Position numbers and translations under genes: made by a program. The notes below the pieces were generated by a model. That model saw nothing but the letters and a program-made list of their open reading frames with translations. It was not told the DNA's origin and did not search any database. A stretch of 64,000 bases of DNA from Natrinema sp. CBA1119 (GTDB lineage: Archaea; Halobacteriota; Halobacteria; Halobacteriales; Natrialbaceae). Of this stretch, positions 61,138-64,000 are shown piece by piece; within the stretch, counting starts at the first letter, position 1; every line of letters starts with the position of its first letter. The stretch covers positions 248,001-312,000 of the forward strand of contig NZ_PDBS01000008.1 of NCBI RefSeq assembly GCF_002572525.1. The letters run 5' to 3'.

Positions 61138-61845
61138 ATGGTAGTATCACTCTTCATGGAATGGCGTCACGTTTGCTTCGCCAATTGGCCAATCGATCCG
61201 GGGCTCGTCGAGCCACACCTCCCGGAACGACTGACGCTCGATACCCGGGATGGGCAGGCGTGGCTGTCGGTGGTACCGTTTACGAATGTCGACGTTCGAC
61301 CACGGGTCTTCCCCTCCGGAACGGGAGTTCCACTCCCCGAACTCAACCTTCGAACCTACGTTACGTACGATGGGAAACCAGGAGTGTACTTCTTCAGTCT
61401 CGATGCTGATGGCATCGTGGGAGTTGTTGGTGCCCGCCTCTTTCACCACCTCCCGTACTACTACGCCAACATCGATCTCACCGAAGAAAACGGACGGGTT
61501 CGATTCACGTCTCGTCGCCGTCACCCTGGAGCAAGACCGGTTGCGTTCGAAGCGACGTACGGACCGAGTGGCGGTCGAATCGATGCGAAATCAGGAACGC
61601 TCGCTCACTTCCTTACGGAGCGGTACCGCTATTACACCGAAGCCCCGAACGGGGCCATCCGTTACGCTGACATTCAGCACGAACCATGGCCGCTGTACGA
61701 CGCTGATGTCAAGATCGGGGATAACAGGCTTTTCGAGGCAAACGGGTTCACGACTCCGAATTCCGATCCGGTTCATCTGTACAGTCCCGGCGTCGAGACA
61801 ATCGCTTCCAAGAGCAAACGGACAACTGCGCCACACTTTCTGTGA
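61138..61845 (+). CDS. DUF2071 (YqjF-like) family protein
   Basis: 235 residues starting MVVSLFMEWRHVCFANWPID. The family's opening WRHVxFxNWPxDPxxVxxHLPE is present, followed by FTNVDVRPRVFPSGTGVPLP, LNLRTYVTYDGKPGVYFFSL and a C-terminal ADIQHEPWPLYDADVKIGDN. Related to acetoacetate decarboxylase-like folds; function is unknown. It is divergent from the ABC genes and precedes IS sequences. Confidence 0.9.
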   Translation: MVVSLFMEWRHVCFANWPIDPGLVEPHLPERLTLDTRDGQAWLSVVPFTNVDVRPRVFPSGTGVPLPELNLRTYVTYDGKPGVYFFSLDADGIVGVVGARLFHHLPYYYANIDLTEENGRVRFTSRRRHPGARPVAFEATYGPSGGRIDAKSGTLAHFLTERYRYYTEAPNGAIRYADIQHEPWPLYDADVKIGDNRLFEANGFTTPNSDPVHLYSPGVETIASKSKRTTAPHFL

Positions 61846-61923
61846 AGAGTCTATTTTAGCTGTAATTGAGGGCGGTAAGCCCCCTTCCTCAGCGAGCGCC
61901 GACGGCGCGAGCCGGGAGGGGTC

Positions 61924-61959
61924 TGATCGGGTGGGCAATGACTTTCAGTGGTTACTATA
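61924..61959. mobile_element. right-end fragment of the MITE-like element
   Basis: GGCAATGACTTTCAGTGGTT and then ACTATA correspond to one end of the 84-bp element (compare GCAATGACGTTCAGTGGCTA at 55191-55210). The other end is missing. It follows DUF2071 by about 80 bases. Confidence 0.55.
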
Positions 61960-62073
61960 CAATAAATACACGATTTGGAATTGATTTCTGAAGAAACTGA
62001 TTTGACGGAGTTGGACGCTCTTATCTCGGTGGAAGTAGAGATGGATAGTAGTAGATTGAATATGGGTATGTGT

Positions 62074-63501
62074 TTACCCCGAAGTCTCGACAGCCGGCAC
62101 AGCGTGAGCCCGTAAGATCATCTCATTGTTGCTGACGACTCGACGAAGTTCTTCGTAGGGATTGCGTCCCTGCTGGCGCCATGTCGCCAGCAGGGACAAG
62201 AGCGTCTCGTGAACGAACATACCTCGGTCGTTACGGAGTGTGCCGATGATTTTCCGGAGAACGACTGGTTCACGCAGTGCGTTCTCAGCTGCGTTGTTCG
62301 TCTGGGAGACCGCTGGCTCACCGACGAAGGTGAGCCAGTGGTCGATCCCTCCTTCGATCTTCCCGAGTAGTGTTGCCACTGTTTCGTCGGTTACTGACCG
62401 CTCAACGAGCGATCTAAGCCCGTTCTGGCATGATCGGTGCATCTGTGCTCTCTCACGAGGACTCGGGTCGGTCTCCAGCCACGACTGGAGACCGACGAAC
62501 ATCTGTTTGAGATACCGGTGAACCGGCTCTGCCTCCTCGTGGTCACTAGCAATGTCCTCGGCTTCCCGGAGAAGATGTGCCCAGCACCGCTGAAGATTAC
62601 TGGTGAACGCTGGATACGCCGTCCACCCATCGCAGATGACCGTTCCCGCGAAGTCCTCTCCGAGGACTTCCGCGGGGACATCGCTCCCACGACTTTCTCT
62701 TACGGCGTACAGTGTGTGCTCTCTCGTCCGAAACGTCCAGATCCACGCTTGCTCACCCTCGCGTTTGATACCAGTTTCGTCGACGTGAACGATCTCTGCT
62801 TGCTGAATCTGTCTTCGAATCTGTTCATATTCGTAGCGACCGGCGCGCGCAGCGCGCTCGGTCGCGTGCCACGCGGACGCGCCTGAGAGTTCTAGCCCGT
62901 GCAGTTGCTCGAAGCGATCAGCGATTTTCCGGTAGGGAAGGCGGTGATCGTACCGAGAAAGTGCTGCTTGAGAGATGACGTTCACCCCGAACTGCCCCTC
63001 ATTGGGGCAGTCGGGGTGTGTAGCAACAGTTTCTGTTCCACAAGAGTCGCACTGGTAGCAGTGGCGGTTGTACTGGGTGACTTCAGGAGGCTGCGGATCA
63101 GGAACCTCCTCAACGAGTCGGGGGCTGACGCCCACCGACTCGTCGAAGTGTTTGCCACATTCGGGACAACAGTCACGGGTGACTTCGATCTCTTTGTCGG
63201 GACCAGCTGTTACACGCCACTCTGGATCATGACCGTCCTTCCGTCCAGGAGTGCCGCCGTCGGTTCGAACATTCTCGTCTTCGTCGTCCTGCGAGGTCGG
63301 GGACTCGTCAGTCCCCGACCGTCGCTTACTGGGTGGCGTGTGCGGATTTTCGTACTTGCGAAGACGTGTTTCGAGTTCTTCTATCCGCTCGTCCTTCTGA
63401 TCGACTTCCTGTTGAAGTTCTTCGACTTGTTGTTCAAGTTGAAGAAGTCGAGAAAGGAGCTCTTCTTTGGTGAAATCGTCTGCGTTCACAGACTCCACCA
63501 A
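62074..63501 (-). mobile_element. IS66-family transposase
   Basis: A 475-residue protein. An N-terminal coiled coil (LLSRLLQLEQQVEELQQEVD) is followed by the IS66 zinc-finger (CCPECGK at about 111-117, with HCYQCDSCGTET) and a DDE domain with Asp241 (IVHVDETGIK), Asp291 (VICDGWTAY) and Glu406 (NNAAENALRE). It appears intact. Terminal inverted repeats were not identified; a GATGGGCTCC hairpin at 63529-63555 lies just beyond its 5' end. No tnpA/tnpB helper ORFs are seen, as usual for archaeal IS66 elements. Confidence 0.9.
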
Positions 63502-63654
63502 CGAGTTATGACAGCAGAGGCAACGGGATGGGCTCCGCAGTGGAGCCCATCCCTGAGAGTCGTATCCGATGTCTGCTGCCTGTTCATATCGTGTCCGTTG
63601 AACGCTTCCTACGAGACAGTACCGAAATTAGCTCGGGCTAAACACGTACGAATA

Positions 63655-64000
63655 TGGTAGCCGATCAGAATAGCCAAATCGATCAGGGCGTCGTTGACGC
63701 TATTACCGCGCTCGGAAATGCCAAACGGCTGGAAATATTACTCGCGTTGGATACGGTGGAACAAGAACATCAGAAACCATGGCATACGATGTCCTTTACG
63801 GAACTGTACGACGCGGTTGACGTCGATAGCACGTCTCAATTTTCGTATCACCTCGATCAACTCGTCGGACAGTTCGTCAGTGAAACGCCTGATGGATACC
63901 GACTTACATATAGTGGGAACAAAATCGTTCGTACGGTCGTCTCCGATGTGTATGAAAGCACTTCCAAATTCGAAGACAGCGAAGTCTCCGGTACCTGTTT
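63655..64000 (+). CDS. ArsR-like HTH regulator (DUF7347/DUF7351-type), N-terminal part
   Basis: From the ATG at 63655 the gene runs off the right edge after 115 residues. ITALGNAKRLEILLALDTVE and MSFTELYDAVDVDSTSQFSY with HLDQLVGQFVSETPDGYRLT form a winged helix of the haloarchaeal ArsR-like kind, and the start of the second domain (SGTC) may begin a zinc or ligand site. Such regulators are frequently linked to ABC-2 export genes like those at 58198-60760. The IS66 element lies between them here. Confidence 0.8.

Noticed and set aside
62000-63600. Terminal inverted repeats of the IS66 element
   Set aside because: Compared 62000-62074 with 63501-63600 and found no convincing match; only a local hairpin at 63529-63555.

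Overview
The window is haloarchaeal (class Halobacteria) chromosome or megaplasmid. The evidence is high GC with strong G/C in third codon positions, very acidic predicted proteins, and lineage-typical families: a Bat-type HTH regulator, a DUF7344 regulator, DUF2270, many UspA proteins, and haloarchaeal IS6, IS66 and IS200/IS605 debris. The genus cannot be fixed from the sequence alone. I saw no rRNA gene, tRNA gene or CRISPR array.

Layout. 0-3.7 kb: end of a hydantoinase/dihydropyrimidinase gene, a MocA-like cytidylyltransferase, XdhC and an IclR regulator, together a purine/hydantoin and molybdenum-hydroxylase maturation group. 3.7-7.5 kb: a tyrosine recombinase followed by a graveyard of broken genes (IS605 right end, branched-chain amino-acid binding protein, PHP/PolX domain, a small ORF with an in-frame stop). 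7.5-21 kb: PP-loop ligase, PRC-barrel-like protein, CBS-HPF protein, phosphoribosyltransferase/hydrolase pair, SLC13-type permease, SDR and a dense set of universal stress proteins. 21-23.1 kb: IS remnants, an IS6 transposase and an orphan IS605 end. 23.1-42.7 kb: three FMN-binding split-barrel proteins across the wider window, an AarF kinase, two more Usp genes, MFS plus rhodanese-MBL operon with a divergent Bat regulator, VIT1/DUF211/P-type ATPase, CNNM-type CBS protein and small membrane proteins. 43-55 kb: a sulfur/persulfide region with two divergent transcription units, SHOCT-TusA-SQR-DUF1641 and (rhodanese-MBL, YeeE/YedE pair) opposite TusA-DsrE, with thioredoxin, DCC protein, TrkA-type potassium protein and a PiT permease between or beside them. 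55-64 kb: a ZIP transporter bracketed by two inverted miniature elements, an enolase-superfamily protein, an ABC exporter-like pair, DUF2071, an IS66 transposase and the start of an HTH regulator.

How it fits together. Much of the window is stress and ion/redox homeostasis (eight intact Usp genes, CBS proteins, SLC13, P-type ATPase, VIT1, CNNM, Trk, ZIP). The sulfur genes form a plausible chain: SQR makes persulfide or polysulfide sulfur, TusA/DsrE carry it, rhodanese-MBL proteins act on it and the YeeE/YedE pair imports a sulfur compound. The functional chain is inference from families and order.

Two cautions. At least six otherwise well-conserved genes (SQR twice, DsrE-like, PiT, MgtC/DUF4010, Bat regulator, a small membrane protein) carry small frameshifts, several beside short G or C runs, so part of the apparent decay may be assembly error. 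A short imperfect palindromic repeat with ends TATAGTAGCCACTGAA occurs in at least four full and two partial copies and looks like an undescribed or unassigned MITE family.
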